Positions 36,901 through 49,533 of a stretch of 64,000 nucleotides of DNA are shown here, piece by piece. The notes under the pieces were generated by a model. The model searched no databases, had not been told where the DNA came from, and was given only the letters and a program-made list of their open reading frames with translations. The position numbers and the translations under genes are program-made. The stretch comes from Guyanagaster necrorhizus (Eukaryota; Basidiomycota; Agaricomycetes; Agaricales; Physalacriaceae), in the NCBI RefSeq assembly GCF_019112545.1, contig NW_025064888.1, positions 207,383 to 271,382 on the forward strand. The letters are read 5' to 3'. How positions within the stretch are numbered: position 1 is the stretch's first letter; each line of letters opens with the position of its first letter.

Positions 36901-37999
36901 CTGTTTGGCTCTTCTGGTGGGCATCTGAGTTCTTGACTATCTTTTTGTCAGATGAAGTCTCTGGTTGCCTGATTTCTTTAATAGTAAGCAGTGAGTAATT
37001 ATTGTTAAAATCTACAGAAACTTGTTTAGTATCAGTAAATACAGTGTCTGAATGTGAATGCACTGTAATGTGGATCACATTCTCTATCTGCTCTAGCATG
37101 GCAGACCTATCTTCCAACTTTTCTGTCTAGTATGCTAGTTTCTTAAACTTCTGAAAAAACACTTTAGCATTTTTGTAGTTAGCCTGTCTCAATATCCTTC
37201 ACTTGATTTGTCATAGTTTCATTTCTGCATTCTCTTTAAATTAGGTAGTCACTGCATGCTTAAAATCAGAGTATGATAAGTACTGCTAATATTCAGTGAG
37301 TTGATTATAGAGATAGAGTTTCTGATAGTCTCACCACTCATATGCCTTGTCTTCAAATCTTGATGAGCAAAATATGACTCAATATGGGCTGAACCCACTG
37401 GCACTCATAGCAAAATACATGCTATAGATCTTAAAGTATGCTTTGCACTGGTTGAAGAACCAGTTGATATCTGAGCTCTTGCCTTCAAATGCCAACAGTT
37501 CTCTTACAATTGTGGGCTTGAGATTGCCCTATAGATTCATGCTCTCAGGCTACTAGAGAGATAGAGTGTCAGATGGTGGTTCACTTGAGGATGATGACAA
37601 AACTGAGTTCTAGAGTCAGAGCAATAATTATAGTCATCTGTCATAATGTAGTCTCTGTAACAATAGTGCTACTAATGGGGCTGGTGCTATGAGTGTAACA
37701 GATTCTGCTGAAGTATTTTCTTATTTAGCATCAGCAAACAAGCCACTTGGAAATAGTGGTAATCATACAAAATACTCATAGAAAGGGTTTTGGCTACTCT
37801 AGCTATGTTGGCTCTCTATAGTTGATAGTGGCTGATGTGGCATTTGGAATGGTAATGTGTAGGGATCTGTCACTTCAGAGTGTTGTCTTTCTTGGCTTTA
37901 ATAGTCTCTTGTATATATGTATATACCCACATCTCATCAATAAACTGTTGATTTGATGGGGCTATACTAATATATCTTTCTCCTTCCTCTGAAACTATC
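36900..37999 (-). pseudogene. Gypsy gag relic of another family
   Basis: A minus-strand frame (37,117-36,821) and its upstream continuation read as a retrotransposon capsid: WFFNQCKAYFKIYSMYFA near 37,450, FEDKAYEW near 37,350 and FKENAEMKL near 37,230. It differs from the gag of the other elements here. It is interrupted at 38,000 by a solo LTR and continues beyond it. Confidence 0.6.
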
Positions 38000-38459
38000 T
38001 GTTATGATTTTTCCATTTTGCTTTTTGACTTAACCCCTATTTATGCTTAGTCAGAGCACTAAGATGAGCACTTAAGACTGTGAGACAAGGCTTAGTCATC
38101 ACAACTGGCCAAGTCTGTCATTATCTTTTGATGTGACAATGCTGCTCAATGATGTATGACAACTCTTTTGTATACAATAGTGACACCCTAGGACAATGGA
38201 TACAATAGACTCAGAAACATACAATAGGCAGTAGTATTATTAGCAAACTCTGCATGGTATTTAAGAAGGCTTGCTCTCACTGGTAATCCCCAGCTTTGAG
38301 CTAAAGTTTATTCACACATCATTCTATACTCAAGCTAACTCTAAAGGCCTTGTGACACATCGATCAGAATATGCATCAGTGAACTCAATCAATCACCCAA
38401 GATGTGAGGTGACTTCTGTTTATCACATGTTTCTATTCATGTGACACTTGAGTCTAACA
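38000..38459 (+). repeat. Solo LTR with target duplication
   Basis: 460 bp, TGTTATGATTTTTCC...GAGTCTAACA, flanked by CTATC on both sides (37,995-37,999 and 38,460-38,464). It has TATTTAAG (38,259-38,266) and AGCTTTGAGCTAA (38,292-38,304). No primer site or internal sequence is attached, so it is a true solo LTR left by LTR-LTR recombination. Confidence 0.9.
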
Positions 38460-39018
38460 CTATCCACTGTATATCAGCCATCTGAGTATGCCTCAACTGC
38501 CAGTAATATGCTCTCAGATCCTCCAGCCACTTCTTGTCATCACTCTGTAATGTACTTGTATTCTCTTTGGGGATTATCATCTATTGTTTTGAAGAAATAG
38601 AGTTTTATCCTCTTAGTGCTGTATATATTGAACCAGTAGATGAGCTCATTAATGATGTTCTATTTGACAATTGGAGGGCTGAGATTTTTGGCCATTCTTT
38701 CAAAGAGAATAGTGTTGGAGATTAGATTGGATGGTCAGATGTAGATTTTCTCTTGATTTGAGAGTGTGTAGGAGGCTGATCAGATAGCATTGTAAGTTTC
38801 AGCTATTCACTACTAGATTCTCCAGTCTTCTAGTTCCCTTCTTCATCACTCTCTTCTCTATGAAGCCTATATGACATTGTAAAAAATAAAATTGATTATG
38901 CAAATTATAAAGCATGTGCCCATGAGAGTGAGAGTGATAGAGCTTGTTTTGATATGTTCTTGAAAATTGTTCTGAGTCAAAGACCTTCAGACTGAGACAT
39001 GAGAAGTCTCAAGCTAAA
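38460..39018 (-). pseudogene. Continuation of the gag relic right of the solo LTR
   Basis: The minus-strand reading runs from here (WLEDLRAYYWQLRHTQMAD) into the left part (SEEGERYISIAPSNQQFIDE) in one frame once the solo LTR and one duplication copy are skipped. Beyond about 38,850 I cannot recognise coding sequence. Confidence 0.55.
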
Positions 39019-39351
39019 TATCAAGCAATAACCAAATAATCACAAATACAATACACTGCAATAGCTGGAGTCTGACACTAACTGAAGATGAAACACAAAG
39101 ATGAGAGTAATGATGTTTAGGATGATAATAAAGGAAGAGAGGTATAGAGGTTGATAGACTATAACTGCCAGTGTTGGTACTGAAGTGGTAATCACACCAA
39201 GAGTTTAGGAGTTTGATTAGTATATTGACTTTAGCTCAAGACTAGAGCATACCACTGTATACTACTGACTTAAATACTGTATAGAAAAGCCTTGGTGATC
39301 TCAAACCAAGCCAAGGCAGCTGAGCATGATTTAGGAGCTAAAATTGTGACA
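39019..39351 (-). repeat. Copia-like LTR relic
   Basis: Shares most of its length with 57,692-58,083 and about 250 bp with the copia LTR at 15,091-15,674, all in the same orientation. Ends are degraded and I find no target duplication. Confidence 0.55.
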
Positions 39352-40888
39352 CTCTAAGAGGAAGTCCTGGTCTGAACAGACTGTAGAGTACCCAAAGAAA
39401 GAGCATCTCATTATGAAAGGCACCAAGCCAATTGAATGGCAGAGGCCTGACACAGCTGCCTGAATATTATATGTGTTAGAGGAGTCAGAAGACTCTATCA
39501 CACTAGCTGTACTAAAAGGATGAGTATATCTGAAGAGATTGATTGAGGCAAATCAAGGCCTAATTGACAATCTTTGAAGTATTGATCAAGAAAAAGTGCT
39601 ATAGATGTTAGAAAAAGTCTGGCAACCAAAGAAATACATCTGAGAAATGAGAGGCAATAAGACTATTCTCTATATACAACTGGAAACACTTGGTACTCAC
39701 TAAGTGATCAGCACAGAAGCACTATTAGATAGTAGATGCATGGGCAGTTTTATAGATGAAGACTTTGTTTAGCAAAATGGATTCAATACTAGAAAGATTC
39801 TCAGACCTATTCTGGTATACAACACTGATGAAATACTCAACAACAGAGGCTTCATATCACAGTACTGCAAACTCAGAATGATCACAGGAGATGGACATGT
39901 TGAATGAATTGGCTTTGCTGTCACCCATCTCCATAATCATGAGATGTTCTTAAAGTATGATTGGCTTAAAAAGTCAATCCATGGGTGGACTGAAAAAGCA
40001 GAGAGATTATATTCAACAGGTGTACATGTATTAGGTAGCAGTGGTCACATTCTAACTAAGATCTTTCTGAGAAAACTATATAGCAGGAACTAGACAATCA
40101 AGACTATCTGTTGATGGTGGACTTCCAACCAGCTCTAGAGATTCAAGCAACAGGTATTATGTCCAATGAGCTGGCAACCAAGGTGTATGTAGAGAAGCCA
40201 AAGAAGACATTCAAATAAATAGTCCCTAGACACTATCAGGATTTCTCTGATGTATCAGCAAGGAGAACTTCAACAAGCTGTCACCATGCAAGCTCTGAGA
40301 CCATGCAATTGAGCTGGTTTCTGATGCCAACACAAACTTAGACTGCAAAATGTACCCACTCAGATAGATAGAGCAGAAAGAACTCAATAAATTTCTTGAT
40401 AATAACTTGTCTAGCAGGAGGATCCAGATGTCCAAGTCTCTAATGGCCTTACCATTCTTCTTTGTCAAGAAGAAAGACAAAAAGCTATAAACAATATAAG
40501 ATTATTAGAAGCTAAATAATTTAATGATTAAAAATCATTATCCACTTCCATTAATCTCAGAACTTATAAACAAACTATCTGATGCCAAGTACTTCATCAA
40601 GTTAGACATACAATAGAGGTACAATAATATCCAGATCAAAGAAGGAGATGAGTGAAAAGTGGCATTTTAAACCAACTGAGGGTTGTTCAAGCTATTACTT
40701 ATGTTTTTCAGACTTACTAATTCATCTGCCACCTTTCAAATGATGATGAATGATGTATTTTGCAATCTTATCACCAATAAGAAGATTACTATTTACCTGG
40801 ATGATATAATGATTCTCTCAAAGATGCTCCAGGAGCACTGCAAGACTGTGTGGCAGGTATTACAAATCCTGTAAGAGAACAAATTATT
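39352..40888 (+). pseudogene. Gypsy element E7, protease and RT part
   Basis: Plus-strand relic with a protease motif (LLDSRCMGSFID near 39,725, where DSG is expected) and RT blocks: SLMALPFFFVKKKDKKL near 40,440, LMFFRLTNSSATFQMMMND near 40,700 and ITIYLDDIMILS near 40,790. The RT is cut at 40,888 and resumes at 57,193. Confidence 0.75.
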
Positions 40889-41356
40889 TGTTAGACTCAA
40901 GCTGCACATGGTCAACTAGCATGTGATAAACTAACATGGCTTTGCATTCAAGCCTTACATTAGAGTTCACTTAGTGTGCTATTTGTTGATTCTCTGTGCT
41001 TTAAGGCTTTGTGTGATTTGCTCAAGAGTAGAATGAGGATGTATAAACTTTAGCTTGAAGCTAGAGATTTACCAGTGAGAGCAAGCTCCTTAAATACTGT
41101 ACAGAGTCTGCTAATAATACTATGTACTTATTATGTGTTTCTCTGTCTTTTATGTCCATTGTCCTAGAGCATTGCTACTGTACATAAAAGGGCTGGTTAT
41201 ATCGTTGGGCAGCACTATTGTATCAAGAGACAATGGCAGACTTGGCCAGTTGTGATGACTAAGCCTTTTGTTTCATAATCTTAAGCACCTGTTTTGACAC
41301 TCTGACTAAGTATAAATAGGGATCAAAAGAAAGGAGAAAGGAAGAAAATCATAACA
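40889..41356 (-). repeat. E5 3' LTR
   Basis: TGTTAGACTCAAGC...AAAATCATAACA in plus-strand reading, followed by TTACCCCCTCCTTAAG, the reverse complement of the polypurine tract. Confidence 0.85.
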
Positions 41357-41399
41357 TTACCCCCTCCTTAAGACTATTGTCCTAATGGCTTAATTTAAG

Positions 41400-44300
41400 A
41401 AAATTTCATAGTCATGTATAGCATCATCAGCATTCATAAGCTTTTCATTTACCTATTGGTTAGATTCTGGGCCATAGCCCTTTCAACTGATGAGATAATC
41501 TACTGTGGTTGTCATGCCACCATCTTTTGCCCTGATTTTTTATAGTTTATGATTGAGCACTTAGTCAACTTTGTAGTGTTTCTTGTCATTGACAAGGTTG
41601 GGTGGTAGTGGCAGTAGTTATTGTTAATTGGAGAAAGCAAGGCCAATGTATGGTGTTAGTAATGTCTTGTTGAAGACATTGTGGATCTTTCAGATCTTGG
41701 GTAGTTCCAGCTTATAGGTGCTGGCACCCACTTTTATTGTTATAGTGAAGAGGCTGATGCACTTGTCAGCCAATTTGCATTTGGATCATAATAGATGGAG
41801 GTTGGTTGTGTTCAGTCAGACTTTGTTGTTGAGAGAGTATTCATGAGCTGCATGGTGATGTTTGTCATACTGGATTTTCATGCTTGTGATGGCCTTTTCA
41901 AGAGCTGTCTTTGTTTCTGCATGGATTTTTTCCATTGTGGTTGCAAAATCCATGGAGACAGAGGTGCTGATTCGATATCTCTCAGTTTGTGCAATGTAGA
42001 GATGTTGCCCATAGTTTATGAAAAATGGAATTTTCTTTGTTGCTGAGTGTATTCAGTTGTTATGTTGGAAGGTGGTGAGAGCCAGCCATTCTATCCAGTC
42101 ATCTTGCTGGTAGTTAATGAATAGCCAAAGGTACTTCTCAACTTTTTAATTAGCTCATTCTGTTTGTCTGTCTGTCTGGGGATAATAGATGGTAGAAGTG
42201 TTGCATTTGATGTTTAAGAGTCAGTAAAGATCATCCAGAAACTTGAATATGAATTGAGGACTCCTGCCTGATATAACCACTTGAGGCATCCCATATTTCA
42301 CATAGACCTCATCCTGTAGAATCTTTGCTCATCTTTCCAAAGTAAGCTCAGTTGAGCAAGCAATTGGAATGATCACTTTTGAGAATCAATCAACTATAAT
42401 GATGATGGCATCATAGCTATTACAGTCCAGTAATCTGATGACTATGTCAATAGAAATATGGGTCTATGAAGATGAAGGGACCACATTTGGATAAAGTGGG
42501 GCAGCTCAGGCCTGTGTGGATGATTTGCCTCTCTGGCAGGTCTCACACACTTTGACATATGTGATGATGTTATTTCCTATTTTGGGCTATCAGTATTTTT
42601 GCAGTACTAATTCCCTTGTCTTGACAATGCCAGGATGGCCAGCAGTGGCATAGTCATAGCAGGTGGCAATGATTTCACCATGCAGTTTTTGATCTCAAGG
42701 GATATAAATCTGTCTATTGTATCAGATCATCTCTCCTTTTTTTGTCATTCCTCACTTGTGATTGAGTGAGAAAGCTACTCATTGATCCCATTTGTGGCTG
42801 TCATGGGTTGCACTTTTGATGCACTCATGAATCTCTTCTTCTGTCAGCATTATCATGGCCCTGAAATATTCAGGCTGCAGTAATGTCACTCCCTCATTAT
42901 CGATCTCTCCCTGATTATAATCCATCTATTGGCTCAAGAGATCAGCCTTTTTGTTTGCTATGCTAGCTTTGTGATGGAGTGTGTATTGGTACTGACTGAG
43001 TTCAGTGACCTATCTGGCTTGCTGGCAGTTCAGCTTCTGTGGTTGTTAGAAGTATTATAAGTTTTGATGATCAGTCCAGATCTCAAAAACTTCTATTGCC
43101 TCAATAAGATAATGCCACCATTCTTTTAAGGTGAGCATGATGGCAAGGAGTTCCTTATCATAGATCTCATAATTTCGTTCAGTGATTGTGAGTGCCTTGA
43201 ATAAGAATGCGATAGAGCACCATTTCTTGTCTTGTTTCTGAGATAGTATGGCTCTGATTGCTCTCTTGCTCAAGTTGGCCTTGACTCTAAACTTTCCTCC
43301 CTGTGTGGAAATAACAAGTATGATGTCTTTGGCCAACCATCTTTTTAGATCGTTAAAAGCAGTTTGTTGAAAGAGGCCCCATATCCAAGAGGCATTGCCA
43401 GTTAGTTGTGTCATGGGTCAGATGATTTTGCTATAGTCTTGGATGAATCACTGGTAGAAGTTGGTAAACCTGAAGAATGATTGTAGCTCCTTTTTCTTTA
43501 CTGGCTCTGGCTATTTGGTTACCCCTGCTACCTCAATGAGATCCATCCAAATACTCTCTTCACTTATGATGACCCTGAGATATTTGGTCTCAAGTACCTT
43601 AAATTCACATTTTTCAGCTTTGAGGAACAGTTTATGTTTCCTTATGAGGGCTAGTATCTGTTGTATCAGCTTTTTATACTCCTCTTTGGTCCTTGATATG
43701 ATCAGAATGTCATCAAGGTAAATGGTGACTTTTTCAGTGGCAATAAGGTCCTTGAATATATCATTCATCATCCACCAGAATATTGCCAGAGAATTAGTGA
43801 ATCTAAAGAACATAACTGTTGGCTCAAATAATCTCTGGTTCATCTGGAATGCTGCTTTCCATTCATCCCCCTCTTTGATACAAACATTATTATATCCCCA
43901 CCAGACATCGAGTTTGATGTAATATTTAGTACCTCAGAGTTTGTCTATTAACTCTGAGATTAATGGGAGCAGATATCAATTCTTAATCATCATTTCATTA
44001 AGCTTTCAATAGTCTTGAACCAGTTGAAGCTTGCCATCTTTCTTTTTGACAAAGAAGAATGGTGATACCATGGGAGATTTTGAGGGTCTAATACACTCAC
44101 TTGACAAGTTTTCATCTAGAAACTTGTCAAGCTCCTGCTGCTCATTATTTCCTAGTGGATACATTTTGCAGTCTAAGTTGGCATTCACATTTGGGATTAA
44201 TTTGATTGCATGGTCCCATAGTTTCAGTTCTGATAGTTCATCAAAGCTTTCTTTCTCAAATAGGTTCTTGAAGTCATATGCCCATTCAGATACCATTTCT

Positions 44301-44860
44301 TTGAAGATCCTTTTCCCTCTCTGTTTATTGGCCTTGGTGGCAAGATTATTGGCATGGTGAGTTGTGCAAATGTGCATTTCATATTGCAGGTTAACAGTGA
44401 GAATGGTTTCTCTGTCCTCCATTTTCTCATCTCATCAGTCTTCTGGATCCTCATCAGGCAGTTTGAAGGGAATTTTTCAGCATCAGCATCTTGCAAATGT
44501 AATTCACTCAGTTTTCCAGTTAATCAACAGGTTATGACATATGAGCCAGTCATGATCAAGAAAGACTTCTTTAGTCTCAAAGTCTGTGACTGCCAGATTG
44601 ATTCATTCAGAATGATCACTGATTGTGAGCCTAAGCTTCATGAATTCAGTGATCAAGCCAGTCTGATTTTTGGTCTCATCAGCATTGTAAACTGGGATCA
44701 GAGCTATGGTGGCCTGGGTTGAGAGTTTGTGCTTGTTGACAAAAGTATAGTTGATGGAACTCCCTATGCATCCACTGTTGATTAGTGCAGTTATAGTGTG
44801 GGTAGTCCAAGATGTGAGGGTTTCAATCTGAGCTTTAGTAAGTAGATCTTGTCTCATCAT
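41400..44860 (-). pseudogene. E5 pol relic (protease to chromodomain)
   Basis: Minus-strand blocks: protease 44,860-44,603 (ALINSGCIGSSINYTFV, with Asn for the catalytic Asp of DSG); RT 44,422-44,006 and 43,843-43,511 (FFFVKKKDGKLQLVQDY, FFRFTNSLAIFWWMMND, IYLDDILIIS); RNase H 43,414-43,055 (NYEIYDKELLAIMLTLKEWW); integrase about 42,850-41,800; chromodomain near 41,450-41,600. Longer open stretches survive here than in the left nest, but stops and the changed protease Asp make it inactive. Confidence 0.85.
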
Positions 44861-45339
44861 CTTGGATCATCAAATGAACTTTCATGGTCCATAGAGTTCA
44901 TCAAGCCATTCTAGAGCTCAGCATCATTTGGCTTCCTTTATTTCTTCTATTATCTCATTGACTACTTTCTTGGCTTGGATCTGATGGATCCAGTTTTTAA
45001 GCATGGCTTTTACTGCTGCCTCATTCTTGGCATCTCTGATGGCTCTCCATATCCATTTGGTATCAAATGGTTTGAGCCATATATCAGAGCCCTCTGTCTC
45101 TGTTCAGCCTGAGAGTGCTTGAGTTTTCTTTTGTGATTTCTCAGTGTGCAGGGTGTAAATTGATGGTATATTTGAATGAGTGATATAAATAAGCATAGAG
45201 GTAACTACAGAAGTACTATCAGTCTGACTAGCAGCTGGAGTTTGCATACTATAAGAGTTTTTGGTCAGCACAATGGAATCGCTCACTGGTCAACCCCTTC
45301 TTTTACTTCCTCCACCTTAGTTTTCTTTTCTAGCTCTTT

Positions 45340-45869
45340 GTCTTCCTTTTGCAGTTTGGCAATCTGTACTTGAATGTCCTCACATGTTCACTTCTTCTTT
45401 GGGCAGTCTTTTGCTATGTGGCCCTTCTGTCTACAGTTGAAGCATTTTCCTTCCTTCTTCATTCAGTCAATGTCTATCGGCTTTTCTGTTCCTGTGTATA
45501 TAGTGCCCATTCTGATTTTCTGGCTCCTGTAGACAAATGCCATCAAGAGTTCCAATGGTTTTCTGGCAGTTTGCTCCAACTTATTCAGGGTTGACAGAGT
45601 CAGCTTTTTGTTATAGCCTTGTAGTATCGATGATTCTGCTTTTTGCCTTTGCCATTCTTTGTACATTTTGATGATTCACTCCTTCTATTTGTTGTATCCA
45701 ACCGGCATCAGTGCTTTGATGCCAATTGCCAAAATCATCATGATGTATAAAGAGGGGATCCCTCTCTTGAGGGCCTCGACCATTCATCCATTGTTTGCTA
45801 TGTCATCTCATATTCTGACAAGTTTCACAAGGTGTTCTAACTCATCAAAATAATCTGTGGCCACTTTAT
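45340..45869 (-). pseudogene. E5 gag, C-terminal part (zinc knuckle and capsid end)
   Basis: Contains the CCHC knuckle (near 45,380-45,450), the basic linker MYKEWQRQKAESSILQGYNK (45,666 leftwards) and the capsid end. It is cut at 45,869 by the insertion of E6; the rest lies at 53,993-56,668. Confidence 0.75.
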
Positions 45870-46315
45870 TGTTATGATTTTATTCTTTTCACTCCCTTTT
45901 TCTTCATTTTAACCCCTATATACATTTGGATGAGCACGAGATTCTGGGAAGGAGAGCTTAGTCATCACAACTAGCCTACCCATCATCTGACAAAAAGACA
46001 ATATGCTTGATGACAACAAACAACCTTTTATATGTAGTAATGATGCTCAATGACGATAGGCACTATGGACACAGAGAGACACAATTGGTAGGGAGTATTA
46101 TTAGCATAATCTGTACAGTATTTAAGACCCATAGCTCTCGCTGGGATACCCCAGCTTCAAGCTAAATTTTATACACACCATTCTACCTTAAGTCAACTTT
46201 TGACCTTGTGTTGCTCCAGTCGGATATATAACAAATGGACTCAAGTGATTTCTCGAAGTGCGAAGGAACACCTGTTTATCATGTGTATCTGTCCATGTGA
46301 CACTTAGGCTTAACA
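45870..46315 (+). repeat. E6 5' LTR
   Basis: TGTTATGATTTTATTC...TTAGGCTTAACA. TATA box TATTTAAG at 46,119-46,126; the 13-mer AGCTTCAAGCTAA at 46,153-46,165 lies where the transcript should begin. Confidence 0.9.
46119..46126 (+). promoter_or_regulatory. E6 LTR TATA box
   Basis: TATTTAAG occurs at the matching place in the E6, family D and solo LTRs (TATATAAG in E3), 31-34 bp before the conserved 13-mer. This makes it the likely TATA element for element transcription. Confidence 0.6.
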
Positions 46316-46316
46316 A

Positions 46317-46329
46317 TTAGCTCAAAGCT
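46317..46329 (+). other. E6 primer-binding site (self-priming type)
   Basis: TTAGCTCAAAGCT, one base after the 5' LTR. It pairs with AGCTTCAAGCTAA (46,153-46,165) at 11 of 13 positions. The two mismatches fall on one dinucleotide that is CA in both copies, as expected if both decayed from CG. Confidence 0.7.
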
Positions 46330-46355
46330 GAACCTTCTCTTTCTCAAGCCCAATT

Positions 46356-49300
46356 GTGCTGAGAAACCAAATGCCCCCAGCAACAACTGCCGACCTGAAT
46401 CACGACTTCTTCAAGCTCATTGCTTCCATCATTGGAACCTTGTTCGGTCTTCTTGCCATTATCACCCTTTGCTGTGGACGACAATCAGTAACAGCTTGGA
46501 TAGTCAGGCACTATCAAGCGATCCAACAGATTCAAAACATTCTATGAAACATAACCCTGGATCTCCTATTTTATGACATCCCCACCTCCACCAGAACATC
46601 CTTCTAGCCACAAGGGCGATCTCTATCAGAAACCAGGAATAACAACTCGCATACGGGAAGCCTTTATGAGGAAGAAGGATCCCAGTACCCCTTTCAATGA
46701 AACCGCAGAGACCGCCATCCTGTTTTCACAGGGTTCTGAAACCCATGGATGATAAATGTCAACTAGGAGCCCGAGGAGGTCCCTGACCACATCACTCCAG
46801 CAGCCTCAGCCACCAAGCCTTTCCCCTCCCCAATTCCCTCAGGGATTGGAAACCATGCTTGGGATGCCACTCAGATGGCTCCAAGACCCTACAAATCCTC
46901 TGATGCTCCCCATGACTCCCTCTATGCCCCCATCGAACCAAACTCCGGCTCCAACCAGTCCATCAGTAGGCTGGGGATCGATGACTCACATAGAAGAACA
47001 ATACACCTCAACTATGCCAACATCGAAATTGCCATCTCCATAGCTGGGGACCCCTATCGATATCTCCATGTTGGTAGTGAGCCAGAAGTCGAGACCGCCA
47101 GTGCCAGGGAGAGGGCTGCCCGAGACAGGATCATACAGTGAGTATTCTTAGACTGGGACCTTATGGTCCCCTTTAATTACAACGATGCAGTATAGCAGCA
47201 GCAGAACCAGGCCAGACAGGCTAAGATCAGATGAGCCCAGGAAGAGCTCACCGAGTATGTACAGGACAAGGCCTGAGAGCAGTATGAAGCCGCAGAGTAC
47301 AACCATCAGGAGAGAGAGCAGAGAAAGCAGGAAGAAGGTGAAAGAATGGGATCAGCCTCCCCAGGCTGGTATGGACTTCACACTAACTCGGGATTCCCAT
47401 TCAGAGAACCTGACTCAGACACAGACCCATGGACAGGACCCGCCAGTATCGTCAGCTGGGACGAAGCCATCAGATGAGAGCAGGCCAACCACAATCGACC
47501 TCTCACACTCCAGTACCCCACTCAGACCAACACCATTTCCTCGGACGCCGAGTTCATACTCGGAGCCTATAGGCTCCGAGTTCCAGACAATGCCTATGTC
47601 TCCGACCGGGCTCTCCAGTGATTCTTGAGGAGTCGGGTCACCTGTCAGTTTCTCAATCCTGACTTCCAATGATACTTCAGCCTCTATAGCCGAGAACTGG
47701 AGGAGACAAGAGCATGCGGAGGGACACAGTACAGTCGACTTAATAACTCCATCATTCACTGAAAAAGCCTGAGCGCCAGACTCAGCACCCAAAATGGCAC
47801 AGAGGTCTCCAACAACCCTATAACCAATGATGCTGTCTATCTACAACCTGCTCATCGATTTCCTCCTCGAGGAAGAGGACAGCAGAGACGAGGGCAACAA
47901 GGAGGACAGTGAAGGGCCATATATATACCACCAAGCTCTGGAAAAAGCCAGCGAAGATACAGACAAAGAAGCACTGAGAGAAGAAATGGGGAGAGCATGG
48001 AACAAGGAATATCAGGAGCTGTACAAGCAGGGGAGGAATTTCTTATGGCAGGACGTGCACTGGCAAGCGACGTCCCTAGGACTTGAGTATCGATATGCAG
48101 AAAATACTGAAAAAGAATGAATTTTACAGTATGCCATGACAGAATACACATAGAAGGAATATGGCTGGCAGCACCCAAAAGACCCACTCGTGCTGATACC
48201 TCCATACCAATCTAACAAGGAAACAAACATGCCAAAGCCAATGCCACGAACCCCACCTGTCCTGCTGAAACGAGCAGTATACATAGTGCTGTCAATCTGC
48301 AGTCGGACTGACATTAGCCTCTCAGCCCAAAGCATGGCTTCTCGGCTCAATCATGCTCAGAGCAGACCAACCTTAATGGCACAACGGATAAGCAGATTCC
48401 AGAATTCCTGGACTGACAGGAGAAGCCGACTCCTGGGAGCACAGCCACCACCAGATCAAGCAGGAGGGAGTGGGACAGGGAAAGAACCTATCCATGATGA
48501 CCTCAAAGCAGTATGACTCGGATTCACAATACAGGATGGAGTTATCATGTGCAAAGATGACCTTCTCCAGGGAAGTCCCATCGCCAATGACAATTCCCTA
48601 CACTCCTTTCCCTCAGCCTCACAGGAATGGCCCTGACCCCCTTTCAAAGAATGGCCCAATCCAATAGGGGTGCTACCCTATGATGCTGCTGTTCTCCAAT
48701 GCCACTCTGACCTTCTCCAAAAGCCAAGACCTTTTAAGGGGGCATTGGACGATATTGATCAGTTTCTGGTTGACTGTGAATAATATTTTGAAGTATACAT
48801 TGGATATCTAGAGACCAACATGAACAAGGTAGCATTTGCCACCTCTTATCTCGAAGAGAAGGCCAAAACCTGGTGGATCCTAATCTCTCCAAATTTTTAA
48901 TCCACTATGTGGAGCCACTACCGATACTCTTCATGGCTGATATTCAAACAAATATTAAATGACAAATTCATTGATCCAGCCATACAGGAGGTGCATAAGC
49001 AAAAAATCAAGGAGTACAAAATGAGGGATAAGGCCACTACTGACTACTTTGATGAGCTGGAAAGGCTCGCCAAATTGGCAGGAATACAGAAGGACACAAT
49101 GAATGGTGGCTGCATGGTCGAAGCCCTCAAGAGAGGAGTTTCCCCCTCATACCTCACAATGATATCAGCCATAGGCATCAAGGACTTGATACCCATCAGG
49201 TACAATGCATGAAAAGAACGAATCATCAAGATGTACAAAGAATGGCAAAGGCAGAAAGCAGAATCATCAGTGCTTCAAGAGTACACCAAGAAGCTGTCAC

Positions 49301-49533
49301 CGCCAACCCCAAATAAAAACTTAGAGACAACTGCCAGGAAACCAATGGGAACCTCAACGGCTTCACCTGCATATGGCATGCAAAAGACTGGGACCAGGAC
49401 AACTTATACAGGCACCGGTAAACCAATAGACATCGACCATATGAAGAAGAAAGAGAAATGCTTCAACTGTGGGCAAAAGAGGCACATAGCCAAGGACTGC
49501 CTGAAGAAGAAGCAAATCTGCAAAGACATATGA
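46356..49533 (+). pseudogene. E6 gag relic
   Basis: The frame opens at or near 46,356 (MPPATTADLNHDFF) and runs into a hydrophobic helix (LIASIIGTLFGLLAIITLCC), then VTAWIVRHYQAIQQI and a stop at 46,547. A long leader follows, basic then Ser/Thr/Pro-rich (46,756-47,628) and acidic (47,827-48,000). A conserved block FLWQDVHW...ILQYAMTEY lies at 48,040-48,300. The capsid covers about 48,740-49,212 (FKQILNDKFIDPAIQ, YFDELERLAKLAGI), then a basic linker and the CCHC knuckle CFNCGQKRHIAKDC (49,459-49,500). Several stops and frame changes break it. The leader of about 2.4 kb before the capsid is unusually long for a Ty3/gypsy gag. Confidence 0.82.
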
